Shown here one piece after another: positions 1 to 10,421 of a stretch of 64,000 nt of DNA (positions are counted from its first letter, which is position 1; every line of letters starts with the position of its first letter). A model generated the notes under the pieces. It worked only from the letters and a program-made list of their open reading frames with translations, ran no database searches and was not told where the DNA came from. The stretch spans positions 88,458 to 152,457 of the forward strand of contig CACAWY010000001.1 in the NCBI GenBank assembly GCA_902536385.1, written 5' to 3'. The position numbers were made by a program, and so were the translations under genes. The stretch comes from an uncultured Pelagibacteraceae bacterium (GTDB lineage Bacteria > Pseudomonadota > Alphaproteobacteria > Pelagibacterales > Pelagibacteraceae).

Positions 1-349
1 ATATTTTTACGAGTATTTGTGAAGAAATATTATAAGGTAAGTTTCCAAAAATTACTGAGTTTTTATTTATAATTTTTTCTAAGTCATATTTTAAAATATC
101 AGAATTTATTAATTTGATATTTTTATAATTTGAATACTTAAGTTTAAGGTACTCAAATAAATGATTATCTTTTTCAATTAAGGTAAAAGTTTTAGGATTT
201 TTTTTGAGAATTTCGTCTGTTAATGCGCCTTTACCAGGCCCTATTTCAATTACATTCTTATTTTTTATACTAGTTAGATTTACAATTTTAAGAATTATAT
301 TTTTATCAATTAAAAAATTTTGTCCCAGAGATTTTTTCGCAAATCTCAT
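1..349 (-). CDS. rsmA: 16S rRNA (adenine(1518)-N(6)/adenine(1519)-N(6))-dimethyltransferase, N-terminal part (truncated by window start)
   Basis: Reverse-strand translation begins MRFAKKSLGQNFLIDKN and contains the SAM-binding motif NVIEIGPGKGALTDEIL; the CDS runs off the left edge. Confidence 0.9.
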   Translation of the reverse strand, partial: MRFAKKSLGQNFLIDKNIILKIVNLTSIKNKNVIEIGPGKGALTDEILKKNPKTFTLIEKDNHLFEYLKLKYSNYKNIKLINSDILKYDLEKIINKNSVIFGNLPYNISSQILVKI

Positions 350-1308
350 AGCCCAAATTTATTTAAGAATTGTATACACTCAATTAAGCTACTTGGGTCA
401 GCTTTATTTTTTTTAATAAGACTTTTGGCTACACCGTGATCAGGAGATAATCTCAAATATTTTAATCCTAAAGTTAAGTTTATAGCATTAAATTTAAAAA
501 TTGACTTAAAAGGAGCCAACACTTGATCGTGATACATGCCAACTATTACATCATACCTTTTATATTCTTTAATAAAAACTGTATCAGCTACTAGTGGCCC
601 ATTTAAGTTTATACCTTTTTTTTTAAGTTTTAATACTGTTGGTAATATAATTTTCTTTTCTTCTGATTCATTCCTCATTTCTGAATTATGAGGATTTAAA
701 CCTAATATACCAATTCTCGGGTTCCGATTAAATAATATTCTGTAATATCTATTAATATTAAGAATTTTTTTAACAATTATTTTTGATTTTATTTTTTTTG
801 GGACATCTTTAATATCAATATGAGTTGTTATTGGACTTACTGCGAAGTTTTTGTTTTTAATTAACATTACCTCAGAATTATCCTTAATTTTACACTTTGA
901 GGCAAAAAATTCCGTAGCTCCGATTTTCTTTTGTTTAAAAAGATCTTTATTAATAGGGCAATTTATCAAGCCTTTAATATTTTTATTTAATGAAATTTTA
1001 TGTGCAAGGTTAAAGGTTTGGTAGATAAATTTTGTAGCATTTTTTTTCGATACTGAAAAAGGATTTTTATAATTTAAATTTACATTAATTATTTTAAGTG
1101 AATTATCATTTTCTCCTTCAATTAAACTTTTTACATGAGTAATTTTTGTTGAAAATCTCATTTTCTTAAATTGATCCTTAATTAAGTTATAACTTGAAAT
1201 TAAATATATTTTTTTTTTTAAAGAATTACTTATTTTCTTCCAACTTTTACCAATTATCTCAGAGTTAATACTATTAGGATCTCCGCTTACTAGAATTATT
1301 TTTTTCAT
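346..1308 (-). CDS. pdxA: 4-hydroxythreonine-4-phosphate dehydrogenase
   Basis: PdxA-type motifs (GDPNSINSEII, GLINCPINK, HNSEMRNESEEK, GPLVADTVF, YHDQVLAPFK); between surA and rsmA as in many proteobacteria. Confidence 0.92.
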   Translation of the reverse strand: MKKIILVSGDPNSINSEIIGKSWKKISNSLKKKIYLISSYNLIKDQFKKMRFSTKITHVKSLIEGENDNSLKIINVNLNYKNPFSVSKKNATKFIYQTFNLAHKISLNKNIKGLINCPINKDLFKQKKIGATEFFASKCKIKDNSEVMLIKNKNFAVSPITTHIDIKDVPKKIKSKIIVKKILNINRYYRILFNRNPRIGILGLNPHNSEMRNESEEKKIILPTVLKLKKKGINLNGPLVADTVFIKEYKRYDVIVGMYHDQVLAPFKSIFKFNAINLTLGLKYLRLSPDHGVAKSLIKKNKADPSSLIECIQFLNKFGL

Positions 1309-2234
1309 TTGTATTCAATCAGAGAGTTATTTTTCAATTTAGACAAATGGCTTCTTGAGTACAAGTTAAATAACTCGTTTTTTTTACGGTCAACTAATCT
1401 TTTCTTAAACTCATCAGCATTTATATTTTCAACTTTTGAAGTTCTTTTGTCTGATAATTTTAAAAATAATAAAGTATTGAGATCCCTAATTGGCAATGAC
1501 ACTTCACCTATTTTCATTTTTTTTAGAACTTTACTCATTTTGGAGTTTAAGTTATCAACATTAACCCAACCTATATCTCCATTATTTACCGAGGATGTCG
1601 AGGTACTATATTTCAAAGCAGTTTTTTCAAATCCATTTTCATCAATTTCTTCTCTTATTAATTTTATTTCTTCATCAATATTAGAGTTTTGATCTAAAGC
1701 AATTTCAATCTCAGATATTCTTAACTCTTCAATGTCTGAACTTTTTTTCAAAAAAGTAAGTACTTGTTTATCAATTTCTTCTTGATTTATTCTCACCTTT
1801 TTATTGTAAATTTTAAACATGAGTTGTTTCCAACCTGTCTCAATTTTAAGTTCGTCTACAAACAAATCATAGCTAATATTTAATTTTTTAAAATTATTTT
1901 TAAAACCTTCTATATCGTTTGACGCAATACTTACAAGTTGATTTTTGATATCAATACTTTCTAAGTTAATTTTATATTTTGTTAATTCATTTTTTTTTAG
2001 TTTAAGATTAATTAAATATGTTAATGCTCTTCTTTTGTTCTTGTCTATATTAATTTGATTTATTTCTTGATTTGACAAAATCAGAGAAGTCTTTAATTTA
2101 TTCTTTAACTCATAAGCTGTTATTATATTATTATCAACTTTTACAATTATTTTATTTTTCAAAGCTTTCGCAGGTAAAAATTCTAAATTTAAAAAAACTA
2201 AAACAAAAAAAAACAAAGAAAATTTTTTAATCAT
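1305..2234 (-). CDS. surA: SurA-like periplasmic chaperone/peptidyl-prolyl isomerase
   Basis: Signal peptide, SurA_N-like region (VDNNIITAYELKNKL), PpiC-type rotamase segment (ISEIEIAL...DIGWVNVDNL); lptD-surA-pdxA-rsmA order. Confidence 0.85.
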   Translation of the reverse strand: MIKKFSLFFFVLVFLNLEFLPAKALKNKIIVKVDNNIITAYELKNKLKTSLILSNQEINQINIDKNKRRALTYLINLKLKKNELTKYKINLESIDIKNQLVSIASNDIEGFKNNFKKLNISYDLFVDELKIETGWKQLMFKIYNKKVRINQEEIDKQVLTFLKKSSDIEELRISEIEIALDQNSNIDEEIKLIREEIDENGFEKTALKYSTSTSSVNNGDIGWVNVDNLNSKMSKVLKKMKIGEVSLPIRDLNTLLFLKLSDKRTSKVENINADEFKKRLVDRKKNELFNLYSRSHLSKLKNNSLIEYK

Positions 2235-4630
2235 TAGTTTAAAGAAGGTGTATCAATTCCTCCAAAAGGTGTTAGTGTAATTTTAAAGAATAGTGAATTT
2301 TCCGGTTCAAGTTCTGAGTCTGTATAAAACTCTCTTCTGTAAACTAGTCCCGCTCTTAAACAGTCATTAATATATTCATAGCTTAAATCGTAAAATTCGG
2401 AAGAATTTGTTATAAGATTACGCTTGGTTTCAAAAGAAAATATGCCATTATTATTATTGTACGTAAATTTTGATTTAAAGTAATCTTTATCTCCAATATG
2501 ATTTTTTTCTTGAAGGTAATTAAAATCAATATTTAAAGCTCCAAAATTCATCTTTGTACCAAAATCATTATAATTAAGATCTTGATAATTTTGGTCAAGT
2601 TTAAAATTATAATTTAAATTAAAATTTTTACTAATATCCAAATTAGCAGAACCTACTAAATCTGAAAGTTTCTCGTCCATACTACTTTCACTAGACATTT
2701 TTTTATTTTCTTTTTCGTTTATAACTTGAGCTATTGAAAAATCGAATTCTTTATTATTATCTTTGATCTCATAGTCTAACCCTAAAGTGCTACTTAGACC
2801 TGTTTCAAAATTATGTATAGGTTCAAGACGATCAATTTGAAAGGCATTCAATGTGTTTAATCTTGTTCCAGTTTTTTCTTTTCTCATGTCACCTGGCGCA
2901 TACCTCAAGAAAAATTTTGGTTTCAGAAAATGTTTTTTAGTTCCTACATTTTTTTCAAGTTTTAGATCTGCTAAGTATCCAAATGCTCCAAACAACTCAC
3001 TTGAAGGATCTTCTTTAAATCTTTTTGTATTTTTTGCTTCATAATTTATGTTCTTAAAATTTCCTAAAAATTTAGATTTTATCCCAGATTCATGAATAAA
3101 TTCTTTAGATGTCCAATTTAATTCGTTTATAAGAAAATTTGTAACTTTATTTGTATCGTAATTTCTGACTTTATAATTTGATAGTAAATCTAAATTACCA
3201 TAATTTTCATCACTTAATAAATTTTTATCCAATGTGATTTCTGGAATTATATATTCATATTTATCATTAAAGTCGTCCTTTAATGTCTCAAATACACTTG
3301 CATTAAATCCTAAAAATACATTTTCATCCTCATGGGTAAAATCTACTGAACTTACAAGAGTATCATCAAGATAATTTACTAAATTTGATTTTAATTTATA
3401 TAATTTAAGATATTTATCATTTGAAACATTTTGAACACTTACAGTTAATGCATTTTCCGAGTCATTTCTTCCTTTGAAGTTTTTCACAAATTTAGAAAAA
3501 AAATGTGATTTACTACCTGCTGTTTTTGTTGCGGTTGTCTCGTTATAACCTTCTGTAAATCCAACTTCCGCAATAAAATTAGAATTTCTAAAAGCTTGGT
3601 GATACTCCCCAATAAACAATGGTTTCTCATTAGCAAAAAACCGATTTGTTAATGTAAAATTTTTATCTTTATCAATTGCATAAAAATACGGAACAGTTAA
3701 ACCAAAACCTAAATTTCTGGAGTCCGAAATAGAAGGGACTAAAAAACCAGATCTTCTATCAACTGATGGGTCAGGGTGAGATAATTTTGGTGAATAAAAA
3801 ATTGGTAAATTATAAACTTTAATCACAGCATTATCATAATAGATTGTTTTTTTTTTGCTATCATGAAACATTTTTGTTGCTTGAACTGTCCATGGAGGAC
3901 ACTTATCTTTTTTTCGATAGTCACATAATGTAAATACGCTCTTACTAAATTCTTTTGATTTTTTTTCCATTTTAAATGTATTAGCAAATATTCTGGGTTT
4001 ATTTCTTTCATCAATTTTGAAACTTCGGTCGTTTAAGTAAGATTTTATGTCTGTGCCTAATATTTCTTTTTTTTTTGTATCAATATAAACCTGTGAAAAT
4101 TGAAATTTATTATTTAATTTATCAATAACTTCAACTCCACCAACAGATTTAAAAATATTATCACCAGTTTGATAATCAAAGTTTTTTACAAAAATTTTAT
4201 TTCCATCTTGGTCTGTAACAAGAGTGTCTCTTTCTGAATAAATTTGTTTTTTTGAATTATCTAATATTATATCCATTCCTTCTATAGTATAATTTTCTGA
4301 AGTTATAATTTTAGTAAATCCTTTACTTTTTAAAATCTTTGTATTTTCGTCATATTGAGCAAATTCTGTACTAATTGTATTTTTTTGTTCGTCGGTTCCC
4401 ACTACTTTTTTTCTTAGAATGAGTATTCCCTTATCCCTATTGTACTCTGCAAAATTACTTTTTATAACGTATCCATCTTCAGTTTTAATAATAACTTCAT
4501 TTTCAAATACTGAAATTTTTTTATCTTTATCTAATAAGATATTTTTTGCTTGAATAAAAAGTTCTTCACTTAACGCTTGTGAATTTAAAACCAAAATAAA
4601 AAAGAATAGATTGATAAAACTATTTTTCAT
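2234..4630 (-). CDS. lptD: LPS-assembly outer membrane protein LptD
   Basis: 798 aa with signal peptide, OstA-like N-terminal domain, LptD core (FYSPKLSHPDPSVDRRSGFLVPSI) and conserved cysteines near the C-terminus; adjacent to lptG/lptF. Confidence 0.92.
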   Translation of the reverse strand: MKNSFINLFFFILVLNSQALSEELFIQAKNILLDKDKKISVFENEVIIKTEDGYVIKSNFAEYNRDKGILILRKKVVGTDEQKNTISTEFAQYDENTKILKSKGFTKIITSENYTIEGMDIILDNSKKQIYSERDTLVTDQDGNKIFVKNFDYQTGDNIFKSVGGVEVIDKLNNKFQFSQVYIDTKKKEILGTDIKSYLNDRSFKIDERNKPRIFANTFKMEKKSKEFSKSVFTLCDYRKKDKCPPWTVQATKMFHDSKKKTIYYDNAVIKVYNLPIFYSPKLSHPDPSVDRRSGFLVPSISDSRNLGFGLTVPYFYAIDKDKNFTLTNRFFANEKPLFIGEYHQAFRNSNFIAEVGFTEGYNETTATKTAGSKSHFFSKFVKNFKGRNDSENALTVSVQNVSNDKYLKLYKLKSNLVNYLDDTLVSSVDFTHEDENVFLGFNASVFETLKDDFNDKYEYIIPEITLDKNLLSDENYGNLDLLSNYKVRNYDTNKVTNFLINELNWTSKEFIHESGIKSKFLGNFKNINYEAKNTKRFKEDPSSELFGAFGYLADLKLEKNVGTKKHFLKPKFFLRYAPGDMRKEKTGTRLNTLNAFQIDRLEPIHNFETGLSSTLGLDYEIKDNNKEFDFSIAQVINEKENKKMSSESSMDEKLSDLVGSANLDISKNFNLNYNFKLDQNYQDLNYNDFGTKMNFGALNIDFNYLQEKNHIGDKDYFKSKFTYNNNNGIFSFETKRNLITNSSEFYDLSYEYINDCLRAGLVYRREFYTDSELEPENSLFFKITLTPFGGIDTPSLN

Positions 4631-5708
4631 TAATCTGAATTACTCCTATTAAGGTAAAAAGTGTCAAAGCGATAACTGGCGCCCATACAGATAAAATTAA
4701 AGGGATTCTATTAGTTTGACCTAAAGCGAGAGATAAATCTTTAAAATAAAATATTATTACACTTACCAGCAGCCCAACTATTATATATTTTATATTGTCT
4801 GATTTTTTTAGAGTATTCATTGTCAGTATTGCCGCCAAAGCAGTCATCAAGAACAAAAAAAAAGGCATAGAAAGCATAGTGTGTAAACTTTGATTTAAAA
4901 ATGGTTTACTATAACCATTGTTGAGCAATACTTTATAATTAATTATTATGTCTAGGAATGACATAGTATCAAAATTTTTAAATAAGCTATTTACTTTCTC
5001 AAAATTATAAATTGAGTCAATATTAAGGGTTTTCTCATTTGTTCTTACTAAAACACCATTATTTATTTTGAAAGTTACAGCATCCTCTAATTTCCATAAG
5101 TTAGATTTTATGTCAGCCTTTTTTGAGGTAATTTTTTCTATAAGATTCGATTTATAATCTATATGAAATATCGTAACATCTAACAAATTAAATCCTTCTG
5201 GTTTTTTCGCGGTTATAATTCTTTGCTTATCATCAAGATTTTCTTTAATCCAAAGACCATTTTTGTTAAAAGTCACCAAATGATCTATGTCTTTTGAATA
5301 ATTTGATTTAGTTTTCTCATAGAATTTTGACATTGACGAAGTTAAGGGATTAATAAAAATTAATACACAACACCCTAAGATAAAAGAAGTTATTGCAAGT
5401 ATGAAAAAAATTTTCAGGTTTGAGTAACCAAAAACTTTTAAAGTCAATAAATCTCGATTATTTCTTATTTTAATCATAAACCACATACTAGAAAGAAAAA
5501 TTATAAAAGGTAATATTTTTATAATCATACTTGGAATAAATATACTTGTTAACATTAAAGGAATAAAAATACTTACGTCAATATTTTTAAAAAACTCTAT
5601 TTCTTCGAATAAATTTAAAATTACACCAAAACAATAAAACACTAGTATAAAAATAAAAAATGTTTTTAAAAAATTTATTAGGAGATAATTTAAAAAAATT
5701 TTATTCAT
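4620..5708 (-). CDS. lptG: LPS export ABC transporter permease LptG
   Basis: YjgP/YjgQ-type membrane protein, 362 aa, between lptD and lptF. Confidence 0.88.
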   Translation of the reverse strand: MNKIFLNYLLINFLKTFFIFILVFYCFGVILNLFEEIEFFKNIDVSIFIPLMLTSIFIPSMIIKILPFIIFLSSMWFMIKIRNNRDLLTLKVFGYSNLKIFFILAITSFILGCCVLIFINPLTSSMSKFYEKTKSNYSKDIDHLVTFNKNGLWIKENLDDKQRIITAKKPEGFNLLDVTIFHIDYKSNLIEKITSKKADIKSNLWKLEDAVTFKINNGVLVRTNEKTLNIDSIYNFEKVNSLFKNFDTMSFLDIIINYKVLLNNGYSKPFLNQSLHTMLSMPFFLFLMTALAAILTMNTLKKSDNIKYIIVGLLVSVIIFYFKDLSLALGQTNRIPLILSVWAPVIALTLFTLIGVIQINEK

Positions 5709-6855
5709 ACTTTAATGACTCCTTTGAAAACTTTAAAAATAAATAAAAATATAAAACAAGAAATAAAACGAAAGGTGTTAAAATAAAGATATACAGCACA
5801 AACTTGTTTAATCCAGTGTATCTTACAGCTAATTCAGTAAATAATAGAATTATAAAACTATAAATAAATATACTTAAGTTTTTGAAATAATTTTTTTTCG
5901 ATTTGATTAGCAATAATGAACACACTAAAGAGAGGACAGGGATATAGAATGGTATTATAATTCTTCTATTTAATGTTGATAAAATTTCTTTTTTAAAATC
6001 CTTGTTGCAAAAACTATTTTGTTGTAAATTTTTTTCAAATAAACATTTGATCAATTTAAAAGTTGATGTTTCTTGTATTTTTGGTTTTTTAATCGTTGTG
6101 TTACTTAATGAACTTAAATCAATATTTAACTGTTCGAATTTAATTACCTCAGAATCTAGATTATCTTTAGCGGTAATTATTTGGCCATTAAATAAAACAA
6201 TCATTTTTTCATTAGCAATTCCACTGTTAGCAATTATTGTAGTAGATTTTATTTTTGAGGTATTAGAAGAAAAATTTTTCAAATTGTTTCCTTTATCATG
6301 AAGGAAAATATTTTTGAGTTCATTATTAACTTTTTTTTCTACTATAAAGGTAAAACCTTTAAATGAGTCACTGAACTGTTGAGTTCTAATTGTAGGTACA
6401 AAAGAACCAAACTTTTGATCGCTTAGCAAAAGTCTAGATTTATTTAAAGCAATAGGTGTGACAATTGTAGTGAGAATTAAATAGATCAATAAAATAAAAA
6501 TTGAAGTGATAAAAAATAAATTTACAACATAGATTTTTTTAACCCCTGAAGTCCACAGTATAACGAACTCACTATCCTGATTATGTTTTAAAATAAATAT
6601 TATTAAGGCAAGTAAAAACGACAATGGAATAAATTTAGGTGCTATTCCAAACAGGTTTAAAATTGAATATTTAAAGTATGTAATGACGTCATATCCGCTA
6701 TCTACAATTAGGTCCAAAAAATTTACCGCTCTAACTGTCAAAGCAATTACTGATAATCCAAATAAAATTATAAGAAATGTTCTACAAATTTCTATAAGGT
6801 AATTATGATAAATTTTGTTTTGAAGCATAGGATATTTCGTATATAAATAATGCAT
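5701..6855 (-). CDS. lptF: LPS export ABC transporter permease LptF
   Basis: YjgP/YjgQ-type permease, 384 aa, first gene of the minus-strand lpt block. Confidence 0.86.
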   Translation of the reverse strand: MHYLYTKYPMLQNKIYHNYLIEICRTFLIILFGLSVIALTVRAVNFLDLIVDSGYDVITYFKYSILNLFGIAPKFIPLSFLLALIIFILKHNQDSEFVILWTSGVKKIYVVNLFFITSIFILLIYLILTTIVTPIALNKSRLLLSDQKFGSFVPTIRTQQFSDSFKGFTFIVEKKVNNELKNIFLHDKGNNLKNFSSNTSKIKSTTIIANSGIANEKMIVLFNGQIITAKDNLDSEVIKFEQLNIDLSSLSNTTIKKPKIQETSTFKLIKCLFEKNLQQNSFCNKDFKKEILSTLNRRIIIPFYIPVLSLVCSLLLIKSKKNYFKNLSIFIYSFIILLFTELAVRYTGLNKFVLYIFILTPFVLFLVLYFYLFLKFSKESLKYE

Positions 6856-6901
6856 CCATAAATTAAATTCAACTAATGGTTTAACTATGACTAAATTACC
6901 G

Positions 6902-6930
6902 TTGAAAACATGTGTATTCAGACATATATA
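6902..6930 (+). promoter_or_regulatory. putative sigma70-type promoter for pepA (TTGAAA-N17-TATATA)
   Basis: Read directly: TTGAAA 6902-6907, 17-nt spacer, TATATA 6925-6930, 28 bp before the pepA ATG. Confidence 0.55.
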
Positions 6931-6958
6931 CCAAGCAACTTAAAAATATAAGAATTCT

Positions 6959-8416
6959 ATGACAGTTAAAATTAACTACTTAAAAACAACAGGCAAAAAG
7001 GCCAATGCAAATATGGTTTTATTTGTTAATGAAAAATTTGGCACAAATAACATTAAAAAATATCTTTCAAAATCTGAACTCTCTTACATCAACGATTTAT
7101 TGAAAACATGTGATTTAAAAAAAAGTTTGTTTATTTTTGAATTAAGTTCAAAAAAAAAGCTAGTCCTTATAGCAATTAAAAATGATTTTAAAATTTCTGA
7201 TATCGAAAACTTGGGAGCGGAGTTTTATAGCCGTATTAATCAAGGAAAAAATAATGAATACTTCATCATCTCTGAAAGTATTTTTACTAAGCAAAACATT
7301 TTTTTAGGTCATTTTTTACATGGCCTCAAATTAAAATCATATAAATTTAATAAGTATAAAACGAAAAAAGAAGTAATAAATATTTCTTTAAATATATTAG
7401 GCGATAAGAATAAGCCTTCATTAAGTAATCAATTAAAATTTAAAGCTTTAGAAGAGGGTGCTTTTTATGCAAGAGATTTAGTTTCCGAACCAGGTAATGT
7501 TTTGCATCCAGATGAATATGCTAAAAGAATTAATTCATTAAAAAAAGATGGTTTAAAAATAAATGTATACGATGAAAAAAAATTAAAAAAATTAGGTATG
7601 CATGCTTTACTAGGGGTGGGTCAAGGAAGTATAAGAGGTTCTTACCTTGTTACAATGGAATGGAATGGAGCAAAAAATAATTCAAAACCTTTAGCTTTTG
7701 TTGGTAAGGGTGTTTGTTTTGACACAGGTGGCTATTCTTTAAAACCTGCAAAATTTATGGAAGATATGACTTACGATATGGCCGGCTCAGCTACTGTTGT
7801 CGGTTTAATGAAAAGCTTAGCATTAAGAAAAGCAAAAATTAATGCAGTAGGTGTAGTTGGACTTGTGGAAAATATGGTAAGTGGAAATGCGCAAAGACCT
7901 GGAGATATAGTCAAATCTTTTAGCGGTAAAACAATCGAAATACTTAATACTGATGCTGAGGGAAGATTAGTCCTTGCTGATGCTTTGACATTTACAGAGA
8001 AAAAATTCAAACCAAAATTTATTGTTGACTTAGCTACTTTAACCGGAGCGATAATTGTTTGTTTAGGATCGGAATACGCTGGTCTATTCTCAAATGATGA
8101 TAATTTATCAAAACAAATCTTTAAAGCCGGTGAGACTGTTGAGGAAAAAGTTTGGAGAATGCCCCTGCACAAGAACTACGATAAGTTAATGAATTCAAAA
8201 AATGCTGATGTTCAAAATATAAATTATGTTGGTGGAGCAGGTTCAACTACAGCTGCTCAATTTTTGCAAAGATTTATCCTAAATAAAACTCCCTGGGCTC
8301 ATTTAGATATAGCTGGAATGGCTTTTTCTAAATATGGTGGAGCACTAAATTCAGGAGGAGCAACCGGGTTCGGAGTAAGATTATTAAATCAATTAATAGA
8401 GGATTATTATGAATAG
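6959..8416 (+). CDS. pepA: leucyl aminopeptidase (M17)
   Basis: M17 metal-site motifs [16 protein letters not shown] and [16 protein letters not shown]. Confidence 0.95.
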   Translation: MTVKINYLKTTGKKANANMVLFVNEKFGTNNIKKYLSKSELSYINDLLKTCDLKKSLFIFELSSKKKLVLIAIKNDFKISDIENLGAEFYSRINQGKNNEYFIISESIFTKQNIFLGHFLHGLKLKSYKFNKYKTKKEVINISLNILGDKNKPSLSNQLKFKALEEGAFYARDLVSEPGNVLHPDEYAKRINSLKKDGLKINVYDEKKLKKLGMHALLGVGQGSIRGSYLVTMEWNGAKNNSKPLAFVGKGVCFDTGGYSLKPAKFMEDMTYDMAGSATVVGLMKSLALRKAKINAVGVVGLVENMVSGNAQRPGDIVKSFSGKTIEILNTDAEGRLVLADALTFTEKKFKPKFIVDLATLTGAIIVCLGSEYAGLFSNDDNLSKQIFKAGETVEEKVWRMPLHKNYDKLMNSKNADVQNINYVGGAGSTTAAQFLQRFILNKTPWAHLDIAGMAFSKYGGALNSGGATGFGVRLLNQLIEDYYE

Positions 8417-8819
8417 CCCTGAACAAACTCTATCTATAATTAAACCAGACGCTGTTGAAAGAAATTTAATTGAAGATATCAAATCAATTTTTATTCAAAA
8501 TAATTTAAGTATTAAAGATAATAAAAAAATACATATCACTAAAGAAGAGGCAGCTGAATTTTACAAAGTCCATCAATCGAAACCTTTTTATAATGATTTA
8601 TGCTCATACCTATCTTCAGGCCCAATAGTAGTATTGATACTTGAAGGTGAAGACGCAATCTCAAAGAATAGAAAATTGATGGGAGCAACTGATCCAAAGA
8701 ATGCTAAAGAAAACACAATAAGAAAATTATATGGAATTTCAATTGATAAAAATTCAGTGCATGGTTCAGACTCAGCTGAAAATGCAAAAAAAGAGATCGA
8801 GTTTTTTTTTAAGAACTAA
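8409..8819 (+). CDS. ndk: nucleoside diphosphate kinase
   Basis: [15 protein letters not shown] start and [12 protein letters not shown] active-site motif. Confidence 0.96.
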   Translation: MNSPEQTLSIIKPDAVERNLIEDIKSIFIQNNLSIKDNKKIHITKEEAAEFYKVHQSKPFYNDLCSYLSSGPIVVLILEGEDAISKNRKLMGATDPKNAKENTIRKLYGISIDKNSVHGSDSAENAKKEIEFFFKN

Positions 8820-9375
8820 TCCTAAAAATTTTTAAGATTGCTTCAGGATAAGCCAAGTATTCAAGTTTTTGAGTTCTATCTTTAACATCCTTTTCATTAA
8901 AATCTGGCAGAATATAAAAGCTTTTTTGAGAGATTATTCTACCAGCATCAAGTTTTTCATTTACGTAATGCACAGTACAGCCTGTTTTAATTTCTTTTTT
9001 TTTTAGAACTCTTGAGAAAGTATTTAAGCCTTTAAACTTTGGAAGCAGAGAAGGGTGTATATTTATTATTTTTTTTCTGTAGTTTCTTATGAAATTTTTT
9101 GAGATAATTTTCATATAACCGGCTAAACAAATTATAGATATTCTATATTTTCTTAAATTTTTTAAAATATAATTTTCAAAATTTCTAAGTTTTGTATCAA
9201 TTATTATATGAGGAATTGAATACTTTTTGGCCAGATTTATTCCTTTAGCCTTTGGGTTATTACAAACAACTAATTTAATCGTGATTGGAAAACAATAATC
9301 TCTTGATCTCCTAATAAGATTTTTTAAGTTTGTTCCTTCACCTGAAATGAAAACACAAGCATTTTTTTTTACCAT
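8809..9375 (-). CDS. purN: phosphoribosylglycinamide formyltransferase
   Basis: ISGEGTNLKNL, LAGYMKIIS, NIHPSLLPKFKGLNT and GCTVHYVNEKLDAGRIISQ. Confidence 0.95.
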   Translation of the reverse strand: MVKKNACVFISGEGTNLKNLIRRSRDYCFPITIKLVVCNNPKAKGINLAKKYSIPHIIIDTKLRNFENYILKNLRKYRISIICLAGYMKIISKNFIRNYRKKIINIHPSLLPKFKGLNTFSRVLKKKEIKTGCTVHYVNEKLDAGRIISQKSFYILPDFNEKDVKDRTQKLEYLAYPEAILKIFRISS

Positions 9376-10397
9376 TTTAAAGAGTTATAGAGATTTATTT
9401 TTTTGGATTTTAGAACTATTTTTCCTATTTCGTAGGGCATATATTCTTTTGAAAAAAAACGCTTTATTTTTTTTACGTTTTTTTTTGGTAAAATCAAACA
9501 AAAGCCAATGCCACAATTAAATGTTCTAATCATTTCTTGGTCAGCTATATTTTTACTTTTAATCCATTTAAAAATACTTTTTATCTTAATTTTTGATAAA
9601 TCAATTTCAATTGAATATTTATCCGGAACTGATCGTAGTAAATTTTCTATTAGCCCACCGCCTGTGATATGTGCAGAGGCATTTATCAATTTTTTATCTA
9701 CCAACTTTAAGATCTCTTTAGAGTAAATTTTTGTTGGAGTTAACAAATCTCTTTTTATTTTTAAGGGCACACTATTATTTTTAATTATTGACCTAATTAA
9801 TGAGAAACCATTTGAATGTACTCCGCTAGAAGGTATACCTAAGATCACGTCATTTGTGTTAACATTTTTTTTACTTAAAATTTTTCTTTTTGAAACTATT
9901 CCAACACTAAAACCTGCTAAATCAAAATTTTCTCTAGAATAAATACCTGGCATTTCAGCTGTTTCTCCACCGATTAAATCACAATCAGACAATTTACATC
10001 CTTTTATTATGCCTTTTAAAATTTTTTGAGTTTTTTTAATATTTAATTTTCCAATAGCAATATAATCTAAAAAAAAAAGTGGTTTTGCGCCTTGAACAAC
10101 CAAATCATTTACACACATTGCAACTAAATCAACTCCAATTGTATCAAATTTTTTTAATTTATTTGCTAAATCAATTTTTGTGCCAACTCCGTCTGTACAG
10201 GAGACAATTACTGGATCTTTGATTTTAATTTTACTTATATCGAATAAAGAACCAAAACTGCCAATGTTATCCCTACTGAAAGAATTTTTCGTTTTTTTGC
10301 CAAATTTTTTTGATAATTTATGGATATTGTTTACAAACTTATTAGCTAATGAAATATTAACACCGCTTTTTTTATAACTATTTTGCGTTTTTTTCAT
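9369..10397 (-). CDS. purM: phosphoribosylformylglycinamidine cyclo-ligase
   Basis: YKKSGVNIS, DGVGTKIDLA, GGETAEMPGIY and ASAHITGGGLIENL motifs; next to purN. Confidence 0.95.
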   Translation of the reverse strand: MKKTQNSYKKSGVNISLANKFVNNIHKLSKKFGKKTKNSFSRDNIGSFGSLFDISKIKIKDPVIVSCTDGVGTKIDLANKLKKFDTIGVDLVAMCVNDLVVQGAKPLFFLDYIAIGKLNIKKTQKILKGIIKGCKLSDCDLIGGETAEMPGIYSRENFDLAGFSVGIVSKRKILSKKNVNTNDVILGIPSSGVHSNGFSLIRSIIKNNSVPLKIKRDLLTPTKIYSKEILKLVDKKLINASAHITGGGLIENLLRSVPDKYSIEIDLSKIKIKSIFKWIKSKNIADQEMIRTFNCGIGFCLILPKKNVKKIKRFFSKEYMPYEIGKIVLKSKKINLYNSLKW

Positions 10398-10421
10398 TAA
10401 TTAAATGATATTTGTTCTTTT

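Noticed and set aside
1309-1692. 127-aa plus-strand ORF opposite surA
   Set aside because: Antisense to the conserved surA gene; no independent protein features.
7771-8172. 133-aa minus-strand ORF inside pepA
   Set aside because: Antisense open frame fully inside a conserved gene; AT-rich codon bias can generate such ORFs.
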